Below, in pieces: positions 18,124 to 28,080 of a stretch of DNA of 64,000 nucleotides. The DNA is from Pseudoduganella flava (GTDB lineage Bacteria > Pseudomonadota > Gammaproteobacteria > Burkholderiales > Burkholderiaceae_D). The stretch is taken from the NCBI RefSeq assembly GCF_007830495.1, contig NZ_VLKW01000001.1:310001-374000 (forward strand), written 5' to 3'. How positions within the stretch are numbered: position 1 is the stretch's first letter; each line of letters starts with the position of its first letter. The notes under the pieces are model-generated. The model saw only the letters and a program-made list of their open reading frames with translations, did no database searches and was not told where the DNA came from. The position numbers and the translations under genes are program-made.

Positions 18124-19646
<1,523 letters not shown>

Positions 19647-19673
19647 AGGATTTAATGTTGACGTATTGACTGA

Positions 19674-19711
19674 AAAACGCGCCGCGGGGCATGGCCCCGG
19701 CGGCGCGTTTT
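19674..19711 (-). terminator. Long GC-rich intercistronic hairpin between bmpA-like and ATPase genes
   Basis: AAAACGCGCCGC (19674-19685) is a perfect inverted repeat of 19700-19711. Inside it GGGGC (19686-19690) pairs with GCCCC (19694-19698). On the transcribed - strand the stem ends in a run of five T. It can act as a partial terminator or as a 3' stabiliser giving more binding protein than membrane components, a common arrangement in ABC operons. Confidence 0.75.
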
Positions 19712-19728
19712 GTGCGTGCTGCGTGAAA

Positions 19729-20724
19729 TCAGGCCGGGCAGGCGGCGCCCGTACGGATGTCGATCACCTTGATCTTGCCGTCGATGATGTCCTTGCGGGC
19801 ACCCAGCACCTTCTTCTCGATCTCAGGCGTGATCAGCTTGCGGTTGTTGGCGTCCAGCGCCCAGTCCACGCCGCCTTCCTTCAGGCCCTTGGCGGTGACG
19901 CCGGCCTTCCAGGTGCCGTTCTTCATCTGCATGAAGCTGTCGTAAACCGCGTTGTCGACGCGCTTGACCATCGAGGTCAGCATCGTGCCCGGGTACAGGT
20001 GGTTCTGGTTCGAATCGACGCCGATCGCCAGCTTGCCCTTTTCCTTGGCCATCTGCAGCGTGCCCATGCCCGAGCCGCCGGCGACCGCGAACACGACGTC
20101 CACGCCGCGCTCGAACTGCGAGCGGGCCAGTTCGCCGCCCTTGGCCGGGTCGTTCCAGGCCGCGGCCGTGGTACCCACCATGTTCTGCACGATCTCGGCC
20201 TTCTTGTCGACCGACTTCGCGCCCTGCGCGTAGCCGCAGGCGAACGTGCGGATCAGCGGGATGTCGATGCCGCCGATGAAGCCCAGCTTCTTGGTCCTGG
20301 AAGCCAGCGCGCCGGCCACGCCGACGAGGTAGGAGCCTTCCTCTTCCTTGAACGTGACGGAGTTGACGTTGTTACCCTGGGCGACGCCGTCGATCAGCAC
20401 GAAGCGCACGTTCGGGAATTCCTTGGCGACCTTCTGCACGGCCTGCGTCTGCGCGAAGCCGATCGACGCGATCAGGTCGAGCTTTTTACGGGCGAGGCCG
20501 CGCAGCACCTGCTCGGCCTGCGTATCGGAAGAAGCCTGCACTTCGATGAAGTTGATGCCGGTATCTTTCTTGAAGCGCGAGGCGCCTTCGAAAGCGGATT
20601 GGTTGAACGACTTGTCGAACTTGCCGCCGGCGTCGTAGACGATGCCCAGTTTCGGATCGGCTGCGAATGCGCTGGCCGAGACCGCAACTGCGGCGATCAT
20701 CATGGAAAGTTGTTTGATTTTCAT
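19729..20724 (-). CDS. BMP-family nucleoside-binding protein
   Basis: The product is 331 aa with a Sec signal (SASAFA / ADPKLG) and no lipobox Cys, so it is periplasmic, unlike the lipoprotein BmpA/PnrA of spirochaetes. The BMP/PnrA family pattern is present: GIVYDAGGKFDKSFNQSAFEG at the N-terminus, then DLIASIGFAQT, FKEEEGSYLVGVAGAL, GFIGGIDIPLI, FAVAGGSGMGTLQMAKE and IGVDSNQN. Members bind purine nucleosides or deoxynucleosides. It is first in an operon with ATPase and two permeases, and nucleoside catabolic genes follow within 10 kb, which supports nucleoside as substrate. Confidence 0.9.
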   Translation of the reverse strand: MKIKQLSMMIAAVAVSASAFAADPKLGIVYDAGGKFDKSFNQSAFEGASRFKKDTGINFIEVQASSDTQAEQVLRGLARKKLDLIASIGFAQTQAVQKVAKEFPNVRFVLIDGVAQGNNVNSVTFKEEEGSYLVGVAGALASRTKKLGFIGGIDIPLIRTFACGYAQGAKSVDKKAEIVQNMVGTTAAAWNDPAKGGELARSQFERGVDVVFAVAGGSGMGTLQMAKEKGKLAIGVDSNQNHLYPGTMLTSMVKRVDNAVYDSFMQMKNGTWKAGVTAKGLKEGGVDWALDANNRKLITPEIEKKVLGARKDIIDGKIKVIDIRTGAACPA

Positions 20725-21226
20725 GAAATGGCTCCTGGAAGTCCGTTATTGTATAGTTTTTGTGAGCAAAACATGTACCCCGGCGGTGCCTGGGACCGCC
20801 AAATTCGCGGTAAACCAGCGGCTTTAGAGGTTTTGCTCGGCACGCACCCGCGTTCCAGATTTTTCGTCATTGCATTTTTGTAACCGGTTGTCTCAGACCG
20901 GCTCGACTACGTTGTTGCGTTTGCACGACAGCGTCCATTCTTCCGCCCTGACGCCGGCGCTGTTGTTTTCCACCCACTCCAACGTCCCGTGGCGCGCCGC
21001 TTGCGAGCTGTTTCCTCTAGGGCCGCGCCCCAGGCGGGCCGGGGATAGCAGCACACTATGCACCAGCGCCAATATGTACGACAAATACCTTTTTTCTTGA
21101 CTATTTATATTGAAAACATCTCAATAAATGGGACGTTGCCGTGATTTCCGGTCACATTCATTCATGCTAGCATCGCGCCTTATTACTCTCTTGCTAACGC
21201 GAAACACTCAACAATAAGGAAAAGAT
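20725..21226. other. Divergent intergenic region between bmpA-like and TonB receptor genes
   Basis: This is about 500 bp without a convincing gene. The half next to bmpA holds the structured leader listed separately and a TACAAT hexamer close to the gene. The half next to the TonB gene is A+T-rich near 21085-21130 with TTGACT at 21097-21102; a -10 partner (CAATAA near 21122) is weak. The middle (20880-21060) contains only a small imperfect hairpin near 20882-20902. Confidence 0.5.
20764..20838 (-). ncRNA. Candidate structured leader of the nucleoside transporter operon
   Basis: A perfect 9-bp outer stem (20830-20838 with 20764-20772, GAGCAAAAC/GTTTTGCTC) encloses two hairpins. One is GGCGGT/ACCGCC (20782-20787 with 20795-20800). 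The other, at about 20806-20820, is CGCGGT pairing with ACC-GCG, with a bulged A. On the - strand this folds as a three-way junction whose last stem lies 40 nt before the bmpA start codon. The layout recalls riboswitches, but I could not match it to the purine riboswitch consensus. A TACAAT hexamer between the structure and the gene could mean that it is instead upstream of the promoter. Confidence 0.4.
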
Positions 21227-23476
21227 ATGAAACAAACCCATCGGTACGCGGCCCGCTCGATGATGGCGCTGGCGATCGCCGCCGCCTTCCCGCTGGCTTA
21301 CGCCCAGGAGAGCACCGACGCCCCCGTCGAGAAGGCGCAGCCGGGCCAGCTGGAGACGGTGATCGTGACGGCCCAGCGCCGCGCCGAGAACATCAAGGAC
21401 GTGCCGATGTCGATCGCCACCGTGAAGGGCGAGAAGCTGGACGTGTTGACGTCCGGCGGCCAGGACATCCGCTTCCTGTCCGGCCGTTCGCCGTCCGTGG
21501 CCATCGAATCCGACTACGGCCGCACGTTCCCGCGCTTCTACATCCGCGGCCTGGGCAACACGGACTTCGACCTGAACGCGTCGCAGCCGGTGGGTCTGGT
21601 CATGGACGACATCGTCCAGGAAAACCCGATGCTGAAGGGCTTCCCCGTGTTCGACGTGGACCAGGTGGAAGTGCTGCGCGGCCCGCAGGGCACGCTGTTC
21701 GGCCGTAACTCGCCGGCCGGCGTGATCAAGTTCGATTCCGCGAAACCCGTGTTCAAGCAGGAAGGCTACCTGGCCGCCGGCTTCGGCAAGGATCGCGTGC
21801 GCAACGTCGACGGCGCCTACAACCTCCCCGTCAGCGACACCGTGGCGATCCGCTTCGCCGGCCTGTCGCAGCACCGCGGCGACCGCGTCTCGAACGACCG
21901 TCCGACCGGCACGCGCGAATTCGAAGGCTACAAGGACAACGCCGCGCGCCTGCAGGTGCTGGTGAAGCCGACCGCGAACTTCTCCGCGCTGTTCAACGTG
22001 CACGGCCGCGACATGGACGGCACCGCGACGCTGTTCCGCGCCAATATCCTGAAGACGGGCACGAACGACCTGGTCGACGGCTTCGATTACGACAAGTACC
22101 CGACCGACGGCATCAACGAGCAGCACCTGAAGAACAAGGGCGCCAGCATGCGCCTGCGCTGGGACCTGCCGGGTGTGACCTTGCACTCGATTACCGGCTA
22201 CGAGAAGCTGGAGTTCTACAGCCGCGCCGACGTGGACGGCGGCTATGGCGCCGTGTACGCGCCGCCGATGGGCCCGGGCTTCATCCCGTTCGTCGTCGAG
22301 ACGGCCGACCTGATCCCGAACCACAAGCAGATCTCGCAGGAGTTCCGCGCCGAGTCCACCAACAAGGGCCCGCTGCAGTGGATCGCCGGCCTGTTCTACT
22401 TCAAGGAAGACATCCAGATCGACTCGATCGCGTTCAACTCGCTGGCCGCCGGTAACCCGCAGGTGCCGAACTACGCGACGCAGACGCAGAACGCTAAGTC
22501 GTATGCCGTATTCGGCTCGCTGAACTACGCAGTGTCCGACCGCCTGAAGCTGCGCGGCGGCGTGCGCTACACGAGCGACAAGAAGGACTTCGTCGCCCAG
22601 CGTATCGAGACGACGGGCCGCACCTATCTGCCGCTGCATGACGATTCGAGCAACATCAGCTGGGATGCCTCCGGTACCTACGTCGTGAACCCGGACACCA
22701 ACGTGTTCGCCCGCGTGGCGACGGGCTACCGCGCGCCGTCGATGCAGGGCCGCCTGAACGACCTGACGAGCCGGCCGTCGATGGCGGGCGCCGAGAAGGT
22801 GCTGTCCGTCGAAGCGGGCGTGAAGCAGGACCTGTTCAACCGCCGTGCGCGCATGTCCGCGACCGTATTCCACTACCGCGTGAAGGACAAGCAGCTGACC
22901 GCGGGCAGCGGCTCGGTGAACATGAACCAGCTGCTGAACGCCGACAAGGCGATCGGCCAGGGCGTGGAGCTGGACCTGCAGGCGAACCTGTCGCAGAACT
23001 TCTCCGCGACGTTCGGCTCCAGCTACAACGACACCGAGATCAAGGACGCCAGCCTGTTCGTGCTGCCGTGCGGCGGCGGCTGCACGGTGACGAACCCGGT
23101 CTCGTTCGTGAACGGTTCGCGCGTGGCCCTCATCAACGGCAACCCGCTGCCGCGCGCTCCGAAGTGGCAGCACAACTTCACGCTGAAGTACAGCGCCCCG
23201 GTGGCGAACGGCGAAGTGTATGCGTTCACCGACTGGTCGTACCGCTCGTCGTATAACTTCTTCCTGTACGAAGCGGTCGAGTACAAGGCGAAGGACCTGC
23301 TCGAAGGCGGCCTGCGCGTCGGCTACAAGTGGGGCGACGGCAAATACGACCTGGCCCTGTACGGCCGCAACATCACGAACGAAGTGCAGTCCGTCGGCGC
23401 GATCGACTTCAACAACATGACGGGCATCCTGAACGAACCGCGCACCTACGGCGTGCAGTTCCGCATGAACTTCTAA
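21227..23476 (+). CDS. TonB-dependent outer-membrane receptor
   Basis: The product is 749 aa with a signal peptide ending AYA-Q (about residue 26). The TonB box region is ETVIVTAQRRAEN (about 43-55). The plug domain follows with IRFLSGRSPSV, RFYIRGLGNTDFD and VEVLRGPQGTLFGRNSPAGVI. The beta-barrel ends in the outer-membrane signature VQFRMNF with terminal Phe. It resembles the large FecA/CirA-like group often called TonB receptors of Sphingomonads and Oxalobacteraceae. It is divergent from the nucleoside ABC operon, so uptake of nucleosides or nucleic-acid fragments is a reasonable guess; the sequence itself does not identify the ligand. Confidence 0.9.
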   Translation: MKQTHRYAARSMMALAIAAAFPLAYAQESTDAPVEKAQPGQLETVIVTAQRRAENIKDVPMSIATVKGEKLDVLTSGGQDIRFLSGRSPSVAIESDYGRTFPRFYIRGLGNTDFDLNASQPVGLVMDDIVQENPMLKGFPVFDVDQVEVLRGPQGTLFGRNSPAGVIKFDSAKPVFKQEGYLAAGFGKDRVRNVDGAYNLPVSDTVAIRFAGLSQHRGDRVSNDRPTGTREFEGYKDNAARLQVLVKPTANFSALFNVHGRDMDGTATLFRANILKTGTNDLVDGFDYDKYPTDGINEQHLKNKGASMRLRWDLPGVTLHSITGYEKLEFYSRADVDGGYGAVYAPPMGPGFIPFVVETADLIPNHKQISQEFRAESTNKGPLQWIAGLFYFKEDIQIDSIAFNSLAAGNPQVPNYATQTQNAKSYAVFGSLNYAVSDRLKLRGGVRYTSDKKDFVAQRIETTGRTYLPLHDDSSNISWDASGTYVVNPDTNVFARVATGYRAPSMQGRLNDLTSRPSMAGAEKVLSVEAGVKQDLFNRRARMSATVFHYRVKDKQLTAGSGSVNMNQLLNADKAIGQGVELDLQANLSQNFSATFGSSYNDTEIKDASLFVLPCGGGCTVTNPVSFVNGSRVALINGNPLPRAPKWQHNFTLKYSAPVANGEVYAFTDWSYRSSYNFFLYEAVEYKAKDLLEGGLRVGYKWGDGKYDLALYGRNITNEVQSVGAIDFNNMTGILNEPRTYGVQFRMNF

Positions 23477-23495
23477 CCCCCGCCACGCACCACGA

Positions 23496-23522
23496 CGCCC
23501 CGCCCCGAGCGGGGCGTTTTAT
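23496..23522 (+). terminator. Rho-independent terminator of the TonB receptor gene
   Basis: CGCCCCGC (23496-23503) pairs with GCGGGGCG (23509-23516) around the loop CCCGA and is followed by TTTTATTT. It begins 19 bp after the stop codon. Confidence 0.9.
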
Positions 23523-23548
23523 TTGTACAGTGTTGTTTTTTCGAATAC

Positions 23549-23793
23549 AGGGACTGTCCCTCGATTCTGGAAATATTTCCTGAAATTGGGGACTGTCCCT
23601 CGTTTTTGGAAATGTTTTTGGTGCAAGGGCGTAGCGACCCGTAGCCCTTGCGGCAGTCCGCACAGGGTGCGGAACCTGCCGCGTGGCATCGAGGTTTGTG
23701 GTGTTTTTGTTGAAAATCGCGATGGGGACTGTCCCTCGATTTTGGAAATATTTCCTGATTTGAGGGACAGTCCCCTGATTTTGGAAACATTTT
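23549..23793. repeat. Family B 52-bp palindromic elements (two) with two hairpins between
   Basis: Two 52-bp elements (23549-23600 and 23724-23775) each carry GGGACWGTCCC at both ends and GGAAATATTTCC exactly in the centre (23569-23580, 23744-23755). Each is followed by a half unit ending TTGGAAAYRTTT. Between them lie two strong hairpins: GCAAGGGC/GCCCTTGC (23623-23651) and a two-part stem CGGCAG-CCGCA / TGCGG-CTGCCG (23651-23681). The block fills the space between the TonB terminator and the DUF969 gene, ending three bases before its ribosome site. Confidence 0.8.
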
Positions 23794-23809
23794 GTTGGGA
23801 GGTCGATGC

Positions 23810-24496
23810 ATGCAGTCCGCTGTGAATCTCTGGCCGCTGGTCGGCGTCGCCGTCGTCATCGTCGGGTTTTTGTTGCGCGTGCATCCGGTGCTGGTCGTCG
23901 TCGCGGCATGTGTTGCGACAGGCGCTTCGGTGCTGATGTCGCCGCTCGAGTTGCTGGCCGCGCTGGGCACGGCGTTCGTCAAGACGCGCAACCTGCCGAT
24001 GATCCTTCTGCTGCCGCTGGCGGCCATCGGCCTGCTCGAGCGCTTCGGTTTGCGTGAGCATGCGCAGGCGGCGATCGGGCGGGTGCGCTCCGCCACCGCG
24101 GGCCGGCTGCTGATCCTGTATCTCGCCGTGCGCGAGCTGTCCGCCGCGCTTGGGCTCACGTCGATCGGTGGCCATCCGACGATGGTGCGCCCATTGATCG
24201 CGCCGATGGCCGAGGGCGTCGCCGAGCGGCAGGCCGGCAAGCTGCCGGAGGAAGCGCGGATGCGCGTGCGGGCGATGGCCGCCGCCACCGACAACGTCGG
24301 CCTGTTCTTCGGCGAGGACATCTTCGTTGCCTTCGGCGCCATCGTGCTGATGCAGACGATCCTGCGCGGCGAGGGTATCGAGGCCGATCCGCTGCACATG
24401 GCGCTGTGGGGCATTCCGACGGCGGTCAGCGCGTTCATCATCCACGCATGGCGCCTGCACCGGCTCGACGTCTACCTGGCCGGAGCGCGCCGATGA
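23810..24496 (+). CDS. DUF969 family membrane protein
   Basis: The product is 228 aa from ATG 23810, which follows GGGAGG at a good distance. There are about five to six hydrophobic helices (7-25, 28-50, 65-85, 110-125, 180-200, 205-220), separated by a conserved segment [21 protein letters not shown] (about 117-137) and [12 protein letters not shown] (about 162-173). These are hallmarks of DUF969. Its stop overlaps the start of the DUF979 gene. The two are nearly always found together, often beside pyroglutamyl peptidase, as here, and probably form a two-component permease. A substrate such as 5-oxoproline or a pyroglutamyl peptide is inferred from the neighbour. Confidence 0.85.
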   Translation: MQSAVNLWPLVGVAVVIVGFLLRVHPVLVVVAACVATGASVLMSPLELLAALGTAFVKTRNLPMILLLPLAAIGLLERFGLREHAQAAIGRVRSATAGRLLILYLAVRELSAALGLTSIGGHPTMVRPLIAPMAEGVAERQAGKLPEEARMRVRAMAAATDNVGLFFGEDIFVAFGAIVLMQTILRGEGIEADPLHMALWGIPTAVSAFIIHAWRLHRLDVYLAGARR

Positions 24497-25449
24497 TCGT
24501 GACGCTCGAGCTGTTCTACTACGTGGTCGGCGGGCTGCTGGCCGCCGTCGCCGTGATGTCGCTGACGGACCGCAGCAATCCGCGCCGGTACACGAGCGCG
24601 CTGTTCTGGGCGCTGTATGCCGTCATCTACCTGGCCGGCGACGTGCTGCCGCCGGAAGTGGCCGGTGGGATGATGGTGGCGATGGCGCTGCTGGCGGGCT
24701 GCGGCGGGGTCCGTGCCGGCAAGCCCGCTGTGCTGCCGGAAGGCGAGCGCCGCGCCAGCGCGGCAAGGCTGGGCCACAAGCTGTTCCTGCCCGCGCTGGC
24801 GATCCCGTTCGTCACGATCCTCCTTGCGACGTTGCTGAAGGACGTCAAGGTGGGCAGCCTGCTGCTGATCGATCCGAAGCAGGCCACGCTGGTCGGCCTG
24901 GGCTGCGCATCCATCATCGCCGTGCCGCTCGCATGCGCGCTGACCCGGTCGACGCCGCCGCAGGCGCTGCGCGAAAGCCGCCGCCTCGTCGATGCGATGA
25001 GCTGGGGTTTCGTGCTGCCGCACATGCTGGCCGTGCTGGGGCTGCTGTTCACGCAGGTGGGTGTCGGCAAGGCGGTGGCGTACCTCGCCACGTCCTCGAT
25101 CGACATGGATACGAAGCTCGTCGCTGTCGTCGTCTACTGCGCGGGCATGGCGCTGTTCACGATCGTGATGGGCAATGGCTTTGCCGCGTTCCCCGTGATG
25201 ACGGGCGGCGTGGGCATCCCGGTGCTCGTCGGGGTGTATCATGCGGATCCGGCCGTGATGGCGGCGATCGGCATGTTCAGCGCCTACTGCGGCACCTTGA
25301 TGACGCCGATGGCGGCGAACTTCAACATCATCCCGGCCGCGCTGCTGGAACTGCCGGACAAGCATGCCGTGATCCGCGTCCAGATCCCGACGGCGCTGCC
25401 GCTGCTGCTGGTGAACATGGCGCTGCTGTACTTTCTGATGAACCGATGA
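24493..25449 (+). CDS. DUF979 family membrane protein
   Basis: The product is 318 aa with eight to nine predicted membrane helices. ATG 24493 overlaps the DUF969 stop (ATGA). Conserved-looking stretches are [23 protein letters not shown] (near residue 120), [21 protein letters not shown] (near 235) and [21 protein letters not shown] (near 270), whose Gly/Pro-rich re-entrant style recalls ion-coupled carriers. Its stop overlaps the pcp start, making a tight three-gene operon. It is presumably the larger subunit of a DUF969/DUF979 transporter. The function is inferred only from the linkage to pcp. Confidence 0.85.
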   Translation: MIVTLELFYYVVGGLLAAVAVMSLTDRSNPRRYTSALFWALYAVIYLAGDVLPPEVAGGMMVAMALLAGCGGVRAGKPAVLPEGERRASAARLGHKLFLPALAIPFVTILLATLLKDVKVGSLLLIDPKQATLVGLGCASIIAVPLACALTRSTPPQALRESRRLVDAMSWGFVLPHMLAVLGLLFTQVGVGKAVAYLATSSIDMDTKLVAVVVYCAGMALFTIVMGNGFAAFPVMTGGVGIPVLVGVYHADPAVMAAIGMFSAYCGTLMTPMAANFNIIPAALLELPDKHAVIRVQIPTALPLLLVNMALLYFLMNR

Positions 25450-26105
25450 ACTGCGCGATGAACACCGTCCTCCTGACCGGCTTCGAGCCATTCAACCAAC
25501 AACCGATCAATCCCGCGTGGGAGACCGTGCGTGCGCTCGATGGCTGGCGCGGCGACGATCATGTTGTCGTATCGCGCCAGCTGCCGTGCGTGTTCGGCGA
25601 CGCCCTCGCGGCGCTGCACGCGGCGATCGACGAGCTGCGGCCGGACGTCGTCATCGCGGTCGGGCAGGCGGGCGGACGCAGCGACATCACCGTCGAGCGC
25701 GTGGCGATCAATGTCGACGACGCCCCAATCGCCGACAACCGGGGCGCGCGCATCGTCGACGAACCGGTGATCCCTGGCGGCCCGGTGGGCTATTTCAGCA
25801 CGCTGCCGATCAAGGCGATCGTGCATGCGCTGCGGGAAGCCGGCATCCCTGCATCGGTCTCGCAGACGGCCGGCACGTTCGTCTGCAACCACGTCTTCTA
25901 TGGCCTGATGCACGCGCTGCGCGACAAGCCGGCGATCCGCGGCGGCTTCATCCACATCCCGTTCCTCCCGCAGCAGGCGGCACGCCAGCCGGTGCCGACG
26001 CCGAGCATGTCCCTGGCCGACATGATCGAAGCGGTGAAGATCGCCGTCGCCACGACGTGCAGCACGACAGGTGACCTGCGCGAAGCGGGCGGCGGCACGC
26101 ACTGA
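25446..26105 (+). CDS. pcp: Pyroglutamyl-peptidase I (pyrrolidone-carboxylate peptidase)
   Basis: The product is 219 aa and removes N-terminal pyroglutamate from peptides in the cytoplasm. The C15 family catalytic triad is visible: Glu84 in VERVAIN, Cys147 in [15 protein letters not shown], and His170 in [10 protein letters not shown]. The N-terminus [18 protein letters not shown] is also typical. ATG 25446 overlaps the DUF979 stop; an alternative ATG lies four codons in. The operon with two membrane proteins suggests uptake of pyroglutamyl peptides or handling of the released 5-oxoproline. Confidence 0.95.
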   Translation: MNCAMNTVLLTGFEPFNQQPINPAWETVRALDGWRGDDHVVVSRQLPCVFGDALAALHAAIDELRPDVVIAVGQAGGRSDITVERVAINVDDAPIADNRGARIVDEPVIPGGPVGYFSTLPIKAIVHALREAGIPASVSQTAGTFVCNHVFYGLMHALRDKPAIRGGFIHIPFLPQQAARQPVPTPSMSLADMIEAVKIAVATTCSTTGDLREAGGGTH

Positions 26106-26135
26106 CGGCCGAGCCCGTGTCCCGTTTTAAGCCTT

Positions 26136-26214
26136 CTGGGGTCAGACCCCGACAGGACACGAGCTGAACGATGCAGACCTGCTGAGGCCGTGTCCTGTCC
26201 GGGTCTGACCCCAG
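26136..26214. repeat. Long family A palindrome between pcp and lysR
   Basis: Arms of about 26 nt (26136-26161 and 26189-26214) start with CTGGGGTCAGACCCCG and its inverse CGGGTCTGACCCCAG and continue through GACAGGACACG/CGTGTCCTGTC. The loop is about 27 nt. It separates two convergent genes and can serve as a bidirectional terminator. Confidence 0.8.
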
Positions 26215-26250
26215 GGGTAGAGAAGTGGACACGAAGTCAGCCGTAGCGCC

Positions 26251-27153
26251 TCACCGCTCCGGCGGCCGCAGGATGTTCAGGAACGCCCGCACCACCGGTG
26301 CGTCGTCCGTCGTCGTGTAGGTGATGTACAAATTGGCCGACGGCGGGTTGGTGCGGATCGGCAGGAACACGACGCCTGGCCAGCCGATGCGGGACGTCGT
26401 CTCCGGCATCAGCGTCACGCCCAGGCCCGCGCCCACCATCGCCAGCAAGGTTTGCGGCTCGGACGCTTCCTGGAAGATCGTCGGCTGGAAGCCCGCGTTG
26501 ACGCAGCACTGGATCAGGTAGCGGGGGAAGGCGGACTTGTCGAGGGCCAGTGTCAGCATCGGTTCGTCGGCGATGTCGGCCAGCTCGATCGCGTCCATCT
26601 TCGCCAGCGGATGGTGTTCGTTGACGGCCACGCACACGTTCTCGCGGAAGCACAATTCCTGACGCAGGTTGTCGTTTTTGAGGTCGTTCTCGTCCAGCTT
26701 CGGCTCGCGCCAGAAGCCCACGTCGATCTGCTTGGCGCGCAGCGCGTCGTACTGGACGGTGGGGCCGAATTCATGGATCGTCCACGTCACGCGCGGGTAC
26801 TTGCTCTGGAATTCCTCCAGCAGGCTGGGGATCGGGCCCCACATCGCCGAGCCGACGATGCCCACGCGCAGCCGGCCCACTTCGCCGCGGTCGATCTGGC
26901 GCACGGTGTCGATCGTCATGCGCATTTTCGCCAGCAGGTCGGCCGCCTCGTGCATCAGCGCGCGGCCGGCGACGGTCAGCTCGAAGCTGCGCGTCGTGCG
27001 CGCGAACAGCTTCACGCCCAGTTCCGCCTCCAGCTTCATGATCTGCTGCGACAGCGGCGGCTGCGAGATGTGCAGCCGTTCGGCAGCGCGGCTGAAACTC
27101 TTTTCCTCGGCGACTGCAAGGAAGTACTTCAGTTGCTTCAGATCGATCGACAT
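26251..27153 (-). CDS. LysR-family transcriptional regulator
   Basis: The product is 300 aa. The N-terminal winged helix is LKQLKYFLAVAEEKSFSRAA...ISQPPLSQQIMKLEAELG, followed by the linker helix and an effector domain with GIVGSAMWGPIPSLLEEF and ALDKSAFPRYLIQ. It is of the BenM/CatR-like subgroup. It starts 13 bp after psuG on the same strand, so it is cotranscribed with psuK-psuG, and it converges with pcp. It could control psuKG, the pcp operon or distant genes. No divergent target promoter exists because it is at the end of the operon. Confidence 0.85.
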   Translation of the reverse strand: MSIDLKQLKYFLAVAEEKSFSRAAERLHISQPPLSQQIMKLEAELGVKLFARTTRSFELTVAGRALMHEAADLLAKMRMTIDTVRQIDRGEVGRLRVGIVGSAMWGPIPSLLEEFQSKYPRVTWTIHEFGPTVQYDALRAKQIDVGFWREPKLDENDLKNDNLRQELCFRENVCVAVNEHHPLAKMDAIELADIADEPMLTLALDKSAFPRYLIQCCVNAGFQPTIFQEASEPQTLLAMVGAGLGVTLMPETTSRIGWPGVVFLPIRTNPPSANLYITYTTTDDAPVVRAFLNILRPPER

Positions 27154-27166
27154 GGCGTGCCGGGCT

Positions 27167-28078
27167 TTATGCGGTCAGGAGCGCCTGCGCCAGGGCGGCG
27201 CCGACGCGGGCGTTGTTCTTCACCAGCGCGATATTGGTGGCCAGGCTGCGGCCGCCCGTCAGCGTCTTGATCCGCGCCAGCAGGAATGGCGTCACCTTCT
27301 TGCCCGTCACGCCGTTTTCCTCCGCTTCCTGCAATGCCTGCAGCGTGATGCCGTCGATCTCTTCCTTCGGCATCGCTTCCTGTTCCGGCACCGGCGCCGC
27401 GACGACGACGCCGCCCCGCAGGCCCAGCTCCCACTTCGTCTTCACGAACGCGGCCTGCTCTGCCGGCGTATCCAGGCGGAAGTCGGCATTGAAGCCGCTT
27501 TCGCGCGTGAAGAACGCGGGGAAGCCTTGCTGGCCCACGCTCACCACCGGCACGCCCTGCGTTTCCAGGTATTCCAGCGTCAGGCCGATGTCGAGGATCG
27601 ATTTCACGCCCGCGCACACGACGGCCACATTGGTCTGCGCCAGTTCCTGCAGGTCGGCCGAGATGTCGAAGCTCGTCTCGGCGCCGCGGTGCACGCCGCC
27701 GATGCCGCCCGTGACGAACACGGAGATGCCGGCCAGCTGCGCGCAGATCATCGTCGCGGCCACCGTCGTCGCACCGAGCTTCTTCTGCGACAGCGCATAC
27801 GCCATGTCGCGGCGGCTGACCTTCATCGCATCCGGCGACTTGCCCAGCAATTCCAGCTGCTCGTCCGTCAGGCCGACGCAGATCTTGCCGCCGATGAGGG
27901 CGATCGTCGCGGGGACGGCGCCGCCGTCGCGGATGATCTGCTCGACTTCGCGCGCCGTCTGCACGTTTTGCGGATACGGCATGCCGTGCGAAATGATCGT
28001 CGACTCGAGGGCGACGATCGCTTTGCCGGCCGCGCGCGCGGCGGTCACTTCGGGGGAGAAGGCGAGGTACTGTTGCAT
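27167..28078 (-). CDS. psuG: Pseudouridine-5'-phosphate glycosidase
   Basis: The product is 303 aa. It splits pseudouridine 5'-phosphate to uracil and ribose 5-phosphate, a Mn-dependent C-glycosidase reaction. Family signatures are clear: [17 protein letters not shown] near residue 25, GTTTVAATM-like [49 protein letters not shown] and [16 protein letters not shown]. The usual length is about 300. ATG 28078 has AGGA six bases upstream; ATG 28084 overlaps the psuK stop but has no spaced ribosome site. It is paired with psuK. The uracil product can feed the PreTA pathway encoded further on. Confidence 0.95.
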   Translation of the reverse strand: MQQYLAFSPEVTAARAAGKAIVALESTIISHGMPYPQNVQTAREVEQIIRDGGAVPATIALIGGKICVGLTDEQLELLGKSPDAMKVSRRDMAYALSQKKLGATTVAATMICAQLAGISVFVTGGIGGVHRGAETSFDISADLQELAQTNVAVVCAGVKSILDIGLTLEYLETQGVPVVSVGQQGFPAFFTRESGFNADFRLDTPAEQAAFVKTKWELGLRGGVVVAAPVPEQEAMPKEEIDGITLQALQEAEENGVTGKKVTPFLLARIKTLTGGRSLATNIALVKNNARVGAALAQALLTA

Positions 28079-28080
28079 GG

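Noticed and set aside
20764..20838. Match to the classical purine riboswitch
   Set aside because: The topology is similar (three-way junction) but the conserved junction and loop bases are not seen, so it is listed only as an unassigned structured leader.
20870..21100. Open frame of 76 codons in the bmpA/TonB intergenic region
   Set aside because: No ribosome site, unusual codon use and no recognisable protein.
21194..23173. Very long antisense frames opposite the TonB receptor, ABC ATPase, transaminase and other GC-rich genes
   Set aside because: They are His/Arg/Val-rich low-complexity translations caused by GC-rich codon bias on the opposite strand.
23549..23793. CRISPR-like array
   Set aside because: Repeats are palindromic, differ in orientation and have no uniform unique spacers; no cas gene is present.
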